This document shows, in pieces, positions 1-6,743 of a stretch of DNA of 64,000 nucleotides. Below the pieces are notes generated by a model, which saw only the letters and a program-made list of their open reading frames with translations, searched no databases and was not told the DNA's origin. Where the stretch lies: positions 992,001 to 1,056,000 of the forward strand of contig OZ220477.1 of NCBI GenBank assembly GCA_965116015.1, written 5' to 3'. This DNA comes from S5-327 sp965116015. GTDB taxonomy: Bacteria; Chloroflexota; Dehalococcoidia; Lucifugimonadales; Australimonadaceae. The position numbers were made by a program, and so were the translations under genes. Position 1 is the stretch's first letter; every line of letters starts with the position of its first letter.

Positions 1-939
1 GACGATGGTTCCGTCGCGCATCACGCCGGTCTTCATTCGGTTCGCGTAGGCGGGCCTGAGGTACGTTTGGAACGTCTCTTCCTGGGTGAACACGTAGCGA
101 ACGGGGCGTCCCGCCAGTTTCGCCGCCGCGGTGATCACGCACTCGATGCGGTCGCGGCTCTTGCTTCCGAACCCGCCGCCGACGTAGGGGACGATGACGC
201 GCGCGGGCATTCCGAACATCCGCTCGAGCTCGCGGCTGAGCGGAAACGGCGACTGGCAATTCGTCCAGACCGTGATCCTGCCGCCGTCGACCTGCGAGAT
301 GACTGCGTGGAGATCGAGCGCGCAGTGCTGCACGGGGGGAGCCGAGAATTCGTCCTCGTACACGAAATCCGCCTCGGCGAAGCCTTGCTCTACGTCGCCT
401 CGCGCGAGCGTGGCCTGGTGGCAGATGTTCGTGCCCGCAACAGGACGAAGCTCCGGGGCGATAGGGAAGAACTCGTCGTGCACGCGAGGAGCGCCCTCGG
501 CCAGCGCGGACGCAACGTCCAGCGCCGCCGGCAATTCGATGTACTCGACATCGACAAGCTCCGCTCCCTCCTCGGCTGTTGCGATGTCCTCCGCCACGAC
601 AACTGCGATGATGTCGCCGTGGTGACGCGCCTTGTCCATCGCCACAAGGGGGGCGTCGCGGTAGACGAACCCGTAGAAATCCTCCATATCCGGATCGGCG
701 CGCACCTCGTCGCGTGTGAGGACGCAGACGACGCCAGGCAGGGCGCGGGCAGCCGAGGCGTCGATGCGCTCGATGCGAGCGTGGGGGAAGGGGCTGCGCA
801 CGATCTTGGCGTGGGCCATGCCAGGCACGACGAGGTCGCCCATATATTCGACACGCCCGGCCGCCTTGTCAGCGGCCTCGAGGGTCGGCATCGATTGACC
901 GACGAGGCGTGTTACGCGGTCGCTCGTTGCAGCGCACAT
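1..939 (-). CDS. Xanthine dehydrogenase-family molybdopterin-binding subunit, 3' end off window
   Basis: The first 313 codons of a molybdenum hydroxylase large subunit are visible; the gene runs off the left edge. The ATG at 939 starts 28 bp inside the end of the upstream FAD-subunit gene, so the two are translationally coupled. The visible part has the usual N-terminal hammerhead domain (GRVEYMGDLVVPGMAHAKI, then SPFPHARI) and continues to the VGGGFGSKSRDR motif, which contacts the molybdopterin cytosine dinucleotide cofactor. The family hydroxylates aldehydes, purines and other heterocycles, or oxidises CO. The substrate-defining residues and the catalytic Glu lie outside the window, so the substrate cannot be given. 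The iron-sulfur subunit is not seen and may follow beyond the edge. Confidence 0.93.
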   Translation of the reverse strand, partial: MCAATSDRVTRLVGQSMPTLEAADKAAGRVEYMGDLVVPGMAHAKIVRSPFPHARIERIDASAARALPGVVCVLTRDEVRADPDMEDFYGFVYRDAPLVAMDKARHHGDIIAVVVAEDIATAEEGAELVDVEYIELPAALDVASALAEGAPRVHDEFFPIAPELRPVAGTNICHQATLARGDVEQGFAEADFVYEDEFSAPPVQHCALDLHAVISQVDGGRITVWTNCQSPFPLSRELERMFGMPARVIVPYVGGGFGSKSRDRIECVITAAAKLAGRPVRYVFTQEETFQTYLRPAYANRMKTGVMRDGTIV

Positions 940-1790
940 AGCAAAGCTCGCTCCACCAGCGTTTTCATCACCCTGCGCTTGTACCACGCCGGGCCCCGCA
1001 CGTCATCTATGGGGTCGGTCTCTTCTGCCGCGGACGCGGCGACCTCGGCGACGCGCGAGGGCGACGGAGCCTCTCCCGCCAGCCCGCGCCCTGCCTGCGC
1101 GACGATGGGCACAGGCCCGGCGGCTCCCATCACGATGCGGGCTGACGAGCACACGCCCGATGACGGATCAACGGTCGCCAGGACGGACGCATTAGCGACT
1201 GGTTTGTTCTCCGGAGAGCCTATGGCGAATTTCATGTGGCAGCCTCCCGCGCCCGGGCCTGGATGCGGCACATCGAGGCCAACCACCAACTCGCCGGGCT
1301 CTAGCGCCGTTTCATAGGGGCCGAGGTAGAAGTCCTCGAGAGCCGACGCGCGGCTGCCCGACGGCCCCGCGATACGCACCGTGGCTCCGTAGGCGATGAG
1401 CGCCGCAGGCGTGTCCGTCTGTGGTTCGCCGTAGGCGACAGCGCCGCCGACCGTCGCGACGTTCCTCACTCGCACGTTGGCGACTTGCGAGGCGGCCTCC
1501 GCAAGCAGGCCGTACTCCCGGCGCACGCCCTCGTTTAACTCGAGTGCGCGGATGCGCGTGAGCGCGCCGATGCGCAGCTCTCCGTTCTGCTCGAGGCCGT
1601 TCCGCTCGAGGCCGGTTAGTTCTTCAATGGCGCCGATGTCGACGACGTACTCGGGGCGCACGACGCCGAGCTCCAGCATCACGACGGCGGCGCTGCCGCC
1701 GCCCAGCACGAGCGACGCGTCGGCGTTTTCAGCCAGGAACGCGGTCGCTTCCGCAATCGTAGCGGGGCGCACGTATTCGAACGGCTGCAT
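912..1790 (-). CDS. FAD-binding subunit of a molybdenum hydroxylase (CoxM/XdhB type)
   Basis: A 292-residue FAD-binding medium subunit of a xanthine dehydrogenase-family enzyme, which carries electrons from the iron-sulfur subunit to the acceptor. The N-terminal part has the flavin-binding glycine motif SLVLGGGSAA, and the second FAD motif is VRVRNVATVGG. Length is normal (about 280-300 residues). The gene lies 4 bp after the luciferase-like gene and overlaps the Mo subunit by 28 bp, giving the order hydrolase, monooxygenase, FAD subunit, Mo subunit. A second FAD subunit at 5362-6225 on the other strand shares these motifs but is clearly divergent, so the window holds two separate enzymes of this family. 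Confidence 0.93.
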   Translation of the reverse strand: MQPFEYVRPATIAEATAFLAENADASLVLGGGSAAVVMLELGVVRPEYVVDIGAIEELTGLERNGLEQNGELRIGALTRIRALELNEGVRREYGLLAEAASQVANVRVRNVATVGGAVAYGEPQTDTPAALIAYGATVRIAGPSGSRASALEDFYLGPYETALEPGELVVGLDVPHPGPGAGGCHMKFAIGSPENKPVANASVLATVDPSSGVCSSARIVMGAAGPVPIVAQAGRGLAGEAPSPSRVAEVAASAAEETDPIDDVRGPAWYKRRVMKTLVERALLCALQRATA

Positions 1791-1794
1791 ACTG

Positions 1795-2793
1795 CTAGCG
1801 AGCCTTCCGGATAACGTCCTCGGCGAAACCGAAGAGGTACTCCTTGCGGGCCTCGAGCGTCGCGGGCAGGTTGTAGAAGGTCACGCCCACGTAGTCCACG
1901 CCCGCCTCGGCCAGCTGACCGAACTGTTCGAGGCAGTCGTCGCCGTTGCCAGCAGCCGCCCAGTCGTCGATTCTGGAATCGCTCTCGATGTTGATCCGCA
2001 CCATTGTGTCTTCCTGCATATTCCAGGCGCTGTACATCCGGTAGGAGGACTGCGCCGCGGCTTGGGCTTCGGCGATAGCGGAGTCGCGGTCTTTCGCGAA
2101 CGCCACGCCCCGCGAGATTGTTACACGTCCGGCGTCATTGCGGCCGGCAGCGGCGCGCTCGTTGCGGTAGAGGTCAACGAGCCTCTGGATGTTGCCGAAG
2201 CCGACTTGCGGCGCGATGTAGCAGGCGTCGGCGATGCGGGCGGCGCGGCGCACTGCGCCGTCGCTCTGGCAAGCGATCCAGATGGGGGGGTGCGGCTGCT
2301 GCACGGGGAGGAATCCCATCCGGGCGCCGTGGATAGTCCAGTAGCGGCCTTCGTGGTCGACTTCCTCGCCAGACCAGAGGCGTTTCATCAGCGCGATCGA
2401 TTCGGCGAGGCGCGGAGCGCGGTCCTTGCGGGTTGCGCCGACGGCTTCGAGTTCGGTTTCCCGGTATCCGATGCCGACGCCCAGCGTGAAGCGTCCGTGG
2501 CAGATGTGATCGAGGGTTGCCGTGTCTTCGGCGATCTGGACAGGGTTGTGGAGCGGCAGCAGGACGATGCCGGTGAGCAGGCGCATCGTTCCGGTTTCGG
2601 GAGCGAGGCGAGAGAGAACTTGAAAGGGCTGAGGCCAGATTGTGGGATGCGACACCCAGTGCTGGGGCATTGTGACGGCGGAGAAGCCGCTGTCGCGGGC
2701 GACATGGCATATCTCCACGAGGTCGTCGAGTTGCTCATACAGGGGGCGAGTTCGGTCGGTCAGGAAAGAACGCAGGTAGAGGCCGAATTGCAT
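1795..2793 (-). CDS. Luciferase-like (LLM class) flavin-dependent oxidoreductase
   Basis: A 332-residue TIM-barrel oxidoreductase of the bacterial luciferase family, using F420 or FMN. Evidence includes the start MQFGLYLRSF, the LLTGIVLLPLHNP segment that often marks F420-linked members, then GRFTLGVGIGY and the C-terminal DDCLEQFGQLAEAGVDYVGV. The next gene, an FAD subunit, starts 4 bp downstream, suggesting a shared transcript with the molybdenum hydroxylase. Family members act as monooxygenases or hydride-transfer enzymes on varied small molecules; substrate and cofactor cannot be decided here. SAR202-type Chloroflexota are known for many such enzymes. Confidence 0.9.
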   Translation of the reverse strand: MQFGLYLRSFLTDRTRPLYEQLDDLVEICHVARDSGFSAVTMPQHWVSHPTIWPQPFQVLSRLAPETGTMRLLTGIVLLPLHNPVQIAEDTATLDHICHGRFTLGVGIGYRETELEAVGATRKDRAPRLAESIALMKRLWSGEEVDHEGRYWTIHGARMGFLPVQQPHPPIWIACQSDGAVRRAARIADACYIAPQVGFGNIQRLVDLYRNERAAAGRNDAGRVTISRGVAFAKDRDSAIAEAQAAAQSSYRMYSAWNMQEDTMVRINIESDSRIDDWAAAGNGDDCLEQFGQLAEAGVDYVGVTFYNLPATLEARKEYLFGFAEDVIRKAR

Positions 2794-2928
2794 AGCGATT
2801 CCGTCGCATTAAGGTCGGAAGAGAGCCTACCAGAGAGGGAGAGCGCCTGCCATCGCCAGATCTCTCGCCTTGCCCTGGCAGGCGCCTCGCAGCCATCCGC
2901 CTTGACTGCGGGACGCGTTCACTCCAGG

Positions 2929-3738
2929 TTACTCCAGGAGGAACTGCCGAACGGCGGAGACGTACGCGTCCGGCTGTTCGAGGTGGACCCAGTGGCCGCC
3001 GCCAGCAATCTCTACGAGCCGGCAGTTCGGAAGCTCCTGCTCCATACGCAGAGCGACTTCGCGGCGCAGCAGCGTGCTGTCCGCGCCGCGGACGATGAGG
3101 GTGGGCGCGCCGACGCTGGGCAAGCTCTCCCACACGTCGGGGCGGTCGTACTGAGTCACGACATCGCGGCTGCGCTTCCACGTGTAGCCGCCGTTGCCGG
3201 TTGGTCTGGCCAGCGCGGCGGCGTTCCTGCGCAGCTCCTCGTCGCTTGCGTTCGGCTGACGGGAGCGCAAACGCTCCACTACGGATTCGAAATCGGGGTA
3301 GTTGTCGGATTCGCCCTTGTAGCGGGAGATCATGGCGACAGAGCCGGGGTTGTAGGAGTCTGGGTCCATATCGGTAATCACGAGGCGGGACGCGGCCTCC
3401 GGATGCTGGGCGATGCACATCCACGCGTTCTTGCTGCCCGCCGAGTGGCCGATGAGGGTTGCGCCGGCGAGGCCGAGCTCGTCGATGACCGCGTTCGTCT
3501 CGGCCACGTAATCGGCCAGGCGGTAGGATTCCGCGCGGGGGCTGTCGCCGTGCCCCCGGTGGTCGAGCGCGACGACGTGGAAATCGCCGCGCATCGACTC
3601 CGCGAATGTGGCCCAGAGCGCTGCGGAGTCTTGGAGTCCGTGCAGGAGCAGGAGATGCGGAGCGTCGGGGTTGCCCCAGTCGAGGTAGTGCAGATCGAGG
3701 CCGTGGGCGCGAACGGAGCCGTCGGTTGGAGTGGTCAT
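2929..3738 (-). CDS. Alpha/beta hydrolase
   Basis: A 269-residue alpha/beta-fold hydrolase. The nucleophile elbow is GHSAGS with Ser about residue 99, the oxyanion motif LLHGLQDS is at about 31-38, and the catalytic His is probably in GGGHWVHLEQPD near the C-terminus. LDHRGHGDSP is typical of the family. It is the first gene of a probable minus-strand operon (hydrolase, luciferase-like enzyme, FAD and Mo subunits), with a promoter-like element at 3776-3805. The 135-bp gap to the next gene holds no obvious gene. It is probably an esterase, lactonase or C-C hydrolase acting before or after the oxidative steps; that order is inference. Confidence 0.9.
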   Translation of the reverse strand: MTTPTDGSVRAHGLDLHYLDWGNPDAPHLLLLHGLQDSAALWATFAESMRGDFHVVALDHRGHGDSPRAESYRLADYVAETNAVIDELGLAGATLIGHSAGSKNAWMCIAQHPEAASRLVITDMDPDSYNPGSVAMISRYKGESDNYPDFESVVERLRSRQPNASDEELRRNAAALARPTGNGGYTWKRSRDVVTQYDRPDVWESLPSVGAPTLIVRGADSTLLRREVALRMEQELPNCRLVEIAGGGHWVHLEQPDAYVSAVRQFLLE

Positions 3739-3775
3739 AGGGGCGTCTTTCCGGCGCCCTGGTTGGGCGTGCGAG

Positions 3776-3805
3776 AGCGTAGAGGCGCGCCAAGTGCCGC
3801 GTCAA
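3776..3805 (-). promoter_or_regulatory. Predicted sigma70-type promoter of the hydrolase/monooxygenase operon
   Basis: On the minus strand TTGACG (3805-3800), an 18-bp spacer and TACGCT (3781-3776) lie about 38 bp before the ATG of the alpha/beta hydrolase gene. The same form recurs before several operons in the window. Prediction from sequence only. Confidence 0.55.
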
Positions 3806-3949
3806 CCGCGCGAGAAACGGAACAAGCCGTCCAGCGCAGAACATCTGATGTCTGTGCGCTCCTCAGCAAGCTGACGCCCTGGCGGCGCAAAGCGATGCAC
3901 GGCTTAGGCAAGCTGGAGAGTTCCGACGCCAACTGGCCAAGCAATTCCA

Positions 3950-3975
3950 GCGAGTCCGGGTTGGCCCGGACTCGC
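3950..3975 (-). terminator. Hairpin downstream of the sulfite-oxidase-like gene
   Basis: A perfect 11-bp stem (arms 3950-3960 and 3965-3975) with a TTGG loop begins 23 bp after the stop codon of the molybdoenzyme gene. No uninterrupted U-tract follows on the minus strand, so it may be a weak terminator or an RNA 3' stabiliser. Confidence 0.5.
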
Positions 3976-3997
3976 CCATTCGCCGCGTAGTCGCAGT

Positions 3998-5083
3998 TCA
4001 CACTACGGTTATCGGATGCGGCGCGGCGGCCCAGAACTCGTATCCGCGCTCGTTCCACTTCATCGTTTCGGGCTCTGGTTGCGTGTTTCCGGCGGTGTCG
4101 GTGGCGCGCATCGTAATGGCGTGCTCGCCCTTCGGCGCATCCCAGATGAACTCCCACCGGCAGCCGCCAAGCGGGATGTTGGGCTCCTGTATGATCGCCT
4201 CGGCCCATGTCTTGCCGCCGTCGAGGCTGTACTCGACCATGCTAATGGCGCCGTGACCCGACCAGGCGTAGCCGCGAATGGCTTGCTCGCCCGCCTGCAA
4301 CGTCGCCGGCCAGGCCAGCGCGATGCCGGAGCGCACGGGCGTTGTCGTGAGGACAGGGCCCCACGCCGGCGGCTCCGCGGGGAAGCCGGGACCTTCGAGC
4401 ACATACTCTTCCGTGTTCCGCATCACGTGGATGGGCTCTTCGGCCACGTGTATCTTGCCGACCCACTTGATGCTGTTGACGCCCACCCATCCGGGGACGA
4501 CGACTCTGGCGGGGTAGCCGTGGTCGGGAGGAAGCACGTCGCCGTTCATTGCGTAAGCGACGATAGTGTCGGGCTCCATTGCTTTGGCGACGGACATCGG
4601 GCGCTCGACTGCCGCCTTGTCGAGCCCGGTGGGCATCACGTCGACGGCTGAGGGCTTGAGTCCGGCGCGCTGGAGGATCTCGCGCAGCGGCGCGCCGGTC
4701 CACTCCGCGACGGCGTAGGAGCCGTAGCGCCAGGGCCGCCCCTTCGGCATCTTCCCCTGATATTCCTTGAAGAAGATGCGTCCGTTGCCCGCGCACTCGA
4801 TGAACCGCGTCGCTGTCGTCGACGGCATTCGCAGCAGTTCGTCGTAACTGATGCTCAGGGGGTTCTCGACGCCGGGGCCTTCGACGCTGAGCGTCCACGT
4901 TGCGGCGTCGATGATGGGGGTCGGGCCGTGGTTGCGAATGTAGAAGAGCGAAGCGGGCGTCAGATAGCCCCGCCCGTACAGCTGCTCCCACCGCGTCTCA
5001 ACGCACACGTCGTGGTGAAAGAACATCTCGTCCGGCGTCGGCTTCACGTGCGTGCCGGGAGGCGTAGGGTTCTGCTGGGTCAT
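3998..5083 (-). CDS. Sulfite oxidase-family molybdopterin enzyme
   Basis: A 361-residue molybdoenzyme with the sulfite-oxidase-type Mo-cofactor domain followed by the immunoglobulin-like dimerisation domain. The molybdenum-ligating Cys is about residue 97 in RFIECAGNGR, and GYPARVVVPGWVGVNSIKW is characteristic. The C-terminal half (SMVEYSLDGGKTWAEA, then MRATDTAGN) matches the dimerisation domain. No Tat or Sec signal is visible, so it looks cytoplasmic, or it depends on a partner. AAGGAG lies 7 nt before the ATG. It is transcribed alone. Its 5' leader carries a promoter, a Cys-rich leader ORF and a terminator, so expression is probably set by cysteinyl-tRNA supply. The family includes sulfite oxidases and SoxC-like proteins; the exact substrate is unknown. 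Confidence 0.92.
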   Translation of the reverse strand: MTQQNPTPPGTHVKPTPDEMFFHHDVCVETRWEQLYGRGYLTPASLFYIRNHGPTPIIDAATWTLSVEGPGVENPLSISYDELLRMPSTTATRFIECAGNGRIFFKEYQGKMPKGRPWRYGSYAVAEWTGAPLREILQRAGLKPSAVDVMPTGLDKAAVERPMSVAKAMEPDTIVAYAMNGDVLPPDHGYPARVVVPGWVGVNSIKWVGKIHVAEEPIHVMRNTEEYVLEGPGFPAEPPAWGPVLTTTPVRSGIALAWPATLQAGEQAIRGYAWSGHGAISMVEYSLDGGKTWAEAIIQEPNIPLGGCRWEFIWDAPKGEHAITMRATDTAGNTQPEPETMKWNERGYEFWAAAPHPITVV

Positions 5084-5118
5084 ACGGCGCTCCTTCTCAC
5101 CGTCCGCATCGGGGGCAT

Positions 5119-5152
5119 AAAGAAACCCCGCAGCGCGCTGGGCGCTACGGGG
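5119..5152 (-). terminator. Leader (attenuator) terminator before the sulfite-oxidase-like gene
   Basis: On the minus strand, arms 5152-5142 and 5136-5126 pair over 11 positions (one is a G-U wobble) around a 5-nt loop, followed at once by UUUCUUU (5125-5119). This is a textbook intrinsic terminator placed about 35 bp before the start codon and inside the transcribed leader. The stop codon of the polycysteine leader ORF (5147-5145) lies in its 5' arm, so ribosome position can decide whether it forms. Confidence 0.8.
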
Positions 5153-5222
5153 CGATGGCGAGCAAGATTGCGCGAGGCGCGCAACACGCCGAGCAGCAAC
5201 AGGAACAACACGCGCACGCCAT
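5145..5222 (-). CDS. Polycysteine leader peptide (25 aa)
   Basis: A short ORF whose product begins MACACCSCCCSACC and ends APRAILLAIAP. It has 8 Cys in its first 14 residues. A strong ribosome-binding site, GGAGGG (5232-5227), sits 4 nt before the ATG, and a promoter lies just upstream. A 7-bp hairpin with a 3-nt loop (5184-5168) begins at the last Cys codons, and the terminator follows. Role: to sense charged tRNA-Cys by ribosome stalling and so control read-through into the sulfite-oxidase-like gene. Polycysteine leader ORFs acting as cysteine-responsive attenuators are known in mycobacteria upstream of sulfur genes; those are leaderless, whereas this one has a Shine-Dalgarno site. Translation and regulation are inferred, but every expected element is present. 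Confidence 0.75.
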   Translation of the reverse strand: MACACCSCCCSACCAPRAILLAIAP

Positions 5223-5257
5223 CGGACCCTCCGAACGCAAGGACTTGGGATGCGCGG

Positions 5258-5286
5258 ACTCTACGACGCAGCGCGGAGGGCGTCAA
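5258..5286 (-). promoter_or_regulatory. Predicted promoter for leader peptide and sulfite-oxidase-like gene
   Basis: On the minus strand TTGACG (5286-5281), a 17-bp spacer and TAGAGT (5263-5258). Transcription should start near 5251, about 30 nt before the leader ATG at 5222. Confidence 0.7.
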
Positions 5287-5320
5287 CTACGCCTGTCGCG
5301 CTCCAGGAGCCGCTCGCCGC

Positions 5321-5349
5321 TTGCCCCGTGGGCTGCGCGCGGATAGCAT
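5321..5349 (+). promoter_or_regulatory. Predicted promoter for the plus-strand molybdenum hydroxylase operon
   Basis: TTGCCC (5321-5326), a 17-bp spacer and TAGCAT (5344-5349). The expected start near 5356 is only about 6 nt before the ATG at 5362, and no Shine-Dalgarno site is visible there, so the mRNA may be leaderless or nearly so. It diverges from the promoter at 5258-5286. Confidence 0.5.
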
Positions 5350-5361
5350 CCTTGCGCAGTT

Positions 5362-6225
5362 ATGAAGCCATTCCTCTTGCACGAGCCGACCACTATCGAC
5401 GAGGCGGTTGGGCTGCTCGCTGAGGGCGACGGCGACGCCAAGATCTACGCCGGCGGCACGGAACTGCTGCTGGCGATGAAAGCCGGCGTGCTCCAGTGCG
5501 CCTCCCTCGTCAACGTCAAGACGATTCCCGGCCTGGATTGCATCGGGGTCGAGGATGGCGAACTCGTTATCGGCGCAGCTGCGACCCACAGCGCGATAGA
5601 GCACAGCCCAGCCGTTCAGGAGCAGCTGCCGCTGCTGTGCGAGGTGGAGCGACGCGTCGCCAACGTGCGCGTCCGCAACGTGGGGACGCTTGCGGGCAAC
5701 CTCTGCTTCGCCGACCCGCACTCCGACCCCGCCACGCTGCTGCTCGCGCTCGAGGCGACGCTCACGGCGGCAGGACCGCAGGGAGCGCGCCAGGTCGCCA
5801 TCGCCGATCTGCAGCTCGGCGCCTACGAGACCTCCCTCGGCGAGGACGAGCTGATCGTCGATGTTCGCATCCCTCTCCCATCCGCCAGCACGCGGACGGC
5901 GTACCTGAAGTTCGGGCATCACCACCGCCCGACTCTGGGGGTGGCCGCCGCGCTCGACGTAGAGGGCGACGTGATCGCCGACGCGCGGCTCGCGCTCGGG
6001 TGCGTGGGGCCTGTCGCCTCGCGATTGACGCGCTCGGAGCAGGCGCTGCGCGGCGCGCGCGCGAGCGCGCTCGACGCTGGGTCGGCGCCGCTGCGGGAGG
6101 CGGCGTCCCTCGCAAGGGAAGACGCCGAGGCCATCGACGATCTCCACGGCTCGGCGGAGTACAAGGAACATCTAACGGGCGTGTTTGTGGAGCGCGCAAT
6201 CCTCAGCGCGCTGATGCGGCGCTAA
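5362..6225 (+). CDS. FAD-binding subunit of a molybdenum hydroxylase (CoxM/XdhB type)
   Basis: A 287-residue FAD-binding medium subunit, first gene of a complete three-subunit molybdenum hydroxylase operon in the order FAD, 2Fe-2S, Mo. The flavin motifs are KIYAGGTELLLAMK in the N-terminal part and VRVRNVGTLAGNLCFADPHSD further on. Length is normal. The 2Fe-2S gene starts 29 bp downstream. The enzyme would pass electrons from the Mo site through two 2Fe-2S clusters to this FAD and then to an acceptor. The substrate is not evident. Confidence 0.94.
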   Translation: MKPFLLHEPTTIDEAVGLLAEGDGDAKIYAGGTELLLAMKAGVLQCASLVNVKTIPGLDCIGVEDGELVIGAAATHSAIEHSPAVQEQLPLLCEVERRVANVRVRNVGTLAGNLCFADPHSDPATLLLALEATLTAAGPQGARQVAIADLQLGAYETSLGEDELIVDVRIPLPSASTRTAYLKFGHHHRPTLGVAAALDVEGDVIADARLALGCVGPVASRLTRSEQALRGARASALDAGSAPLREAASLAREDAEAIDDLHGSAEYKEHLTGVFVERAILSALMRR

Positions 6226-6254
6226 TGCGATGAGGGACAGGGAAGGAGCATAGC

Positions 6255-6743
6255 TTGAACGGATCGGAACGCGGCGTCGCTATCGCATTCGAACTGAACG
6301 GGCGCCCGGTGGAGACAGTCGTTGCGCCGGAGACTGCGCTCATCGATATGCTGCGCGACGAGTTCGAGCTGCGCGGAGCCAAACGCTCCTGCGATATGCA
6401 GGTGTGCGGCGCATGCACGGCGCTGCTCAACGGGAAGCCTGTAAGCGCCTGCACCGTGCCTGCGTTCGAGGCGCGCGGCGCGTCTGTCCTCACCGTTGAG
6501 GGTCTGGCCGCAGACGAGGGTTCGCGCCCGCTGTTGGAGGCGTTCGTCGACTGCGCAGCGTTCCAGTGCGGGTACTGTACGCCCGGGATGCTGCTCACCG
6601 CGAAATCGCTGCTCGACGCGCGCCCTCGCGCGTCGGAGGACGATGTCAAGGACTATATGAACGGCAATCTGTGCAGGTGCACAGGCTACAAGAAGATTGT
6701 CGAGGCCGTGCTGCAGGCGGCGGGAGGAGCGGGAGGAGGATGA
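6255..6743 (+). CDS. 2Fe-2S subunit of a molybdenum hydroxylase (CoxS type)
   Basis: A 162-residue small subunit with the two classic clusters. The plant-ferredoxin-type cluster is bound by C46-x4-C51-x2-C54 (CDMQVCGAC) with a further Cys a little downstream. The second is in the helical domain, C105-x2-C108 (QCGYC) and C140-x-C142 (LCRCTG). The start is a TTG at 6255, supported by GGAAGGAG a few nucleotides upstream and by the expected N-terminus. The stop overlaps the Mo-subunit start in an ATGA arrangement. It links the Mo centre to FAD; the SUF operon just downstream could supply its clusters. Confidence 0.95.
   Translation: MNGSERGVAIAFELNGRPVETVVAPETALIDMLRDEFELRGAKRSCDMQVCGACTALLNGKPVSACTVPAFEARGASVLTVEGLAADEGSRPLLEAFVDCAAFQCGYCTPGMLLTAKSLLDARPRASEDDVKDYMNGNLCRCTGYKKIVEAVLQAAGGAGGG

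Noticed and set aside
1477..3990. An 837-codon plus-strand frame
   Set aside because: Antisense to three well-supported genes; the composition is shadow-like with no family features.
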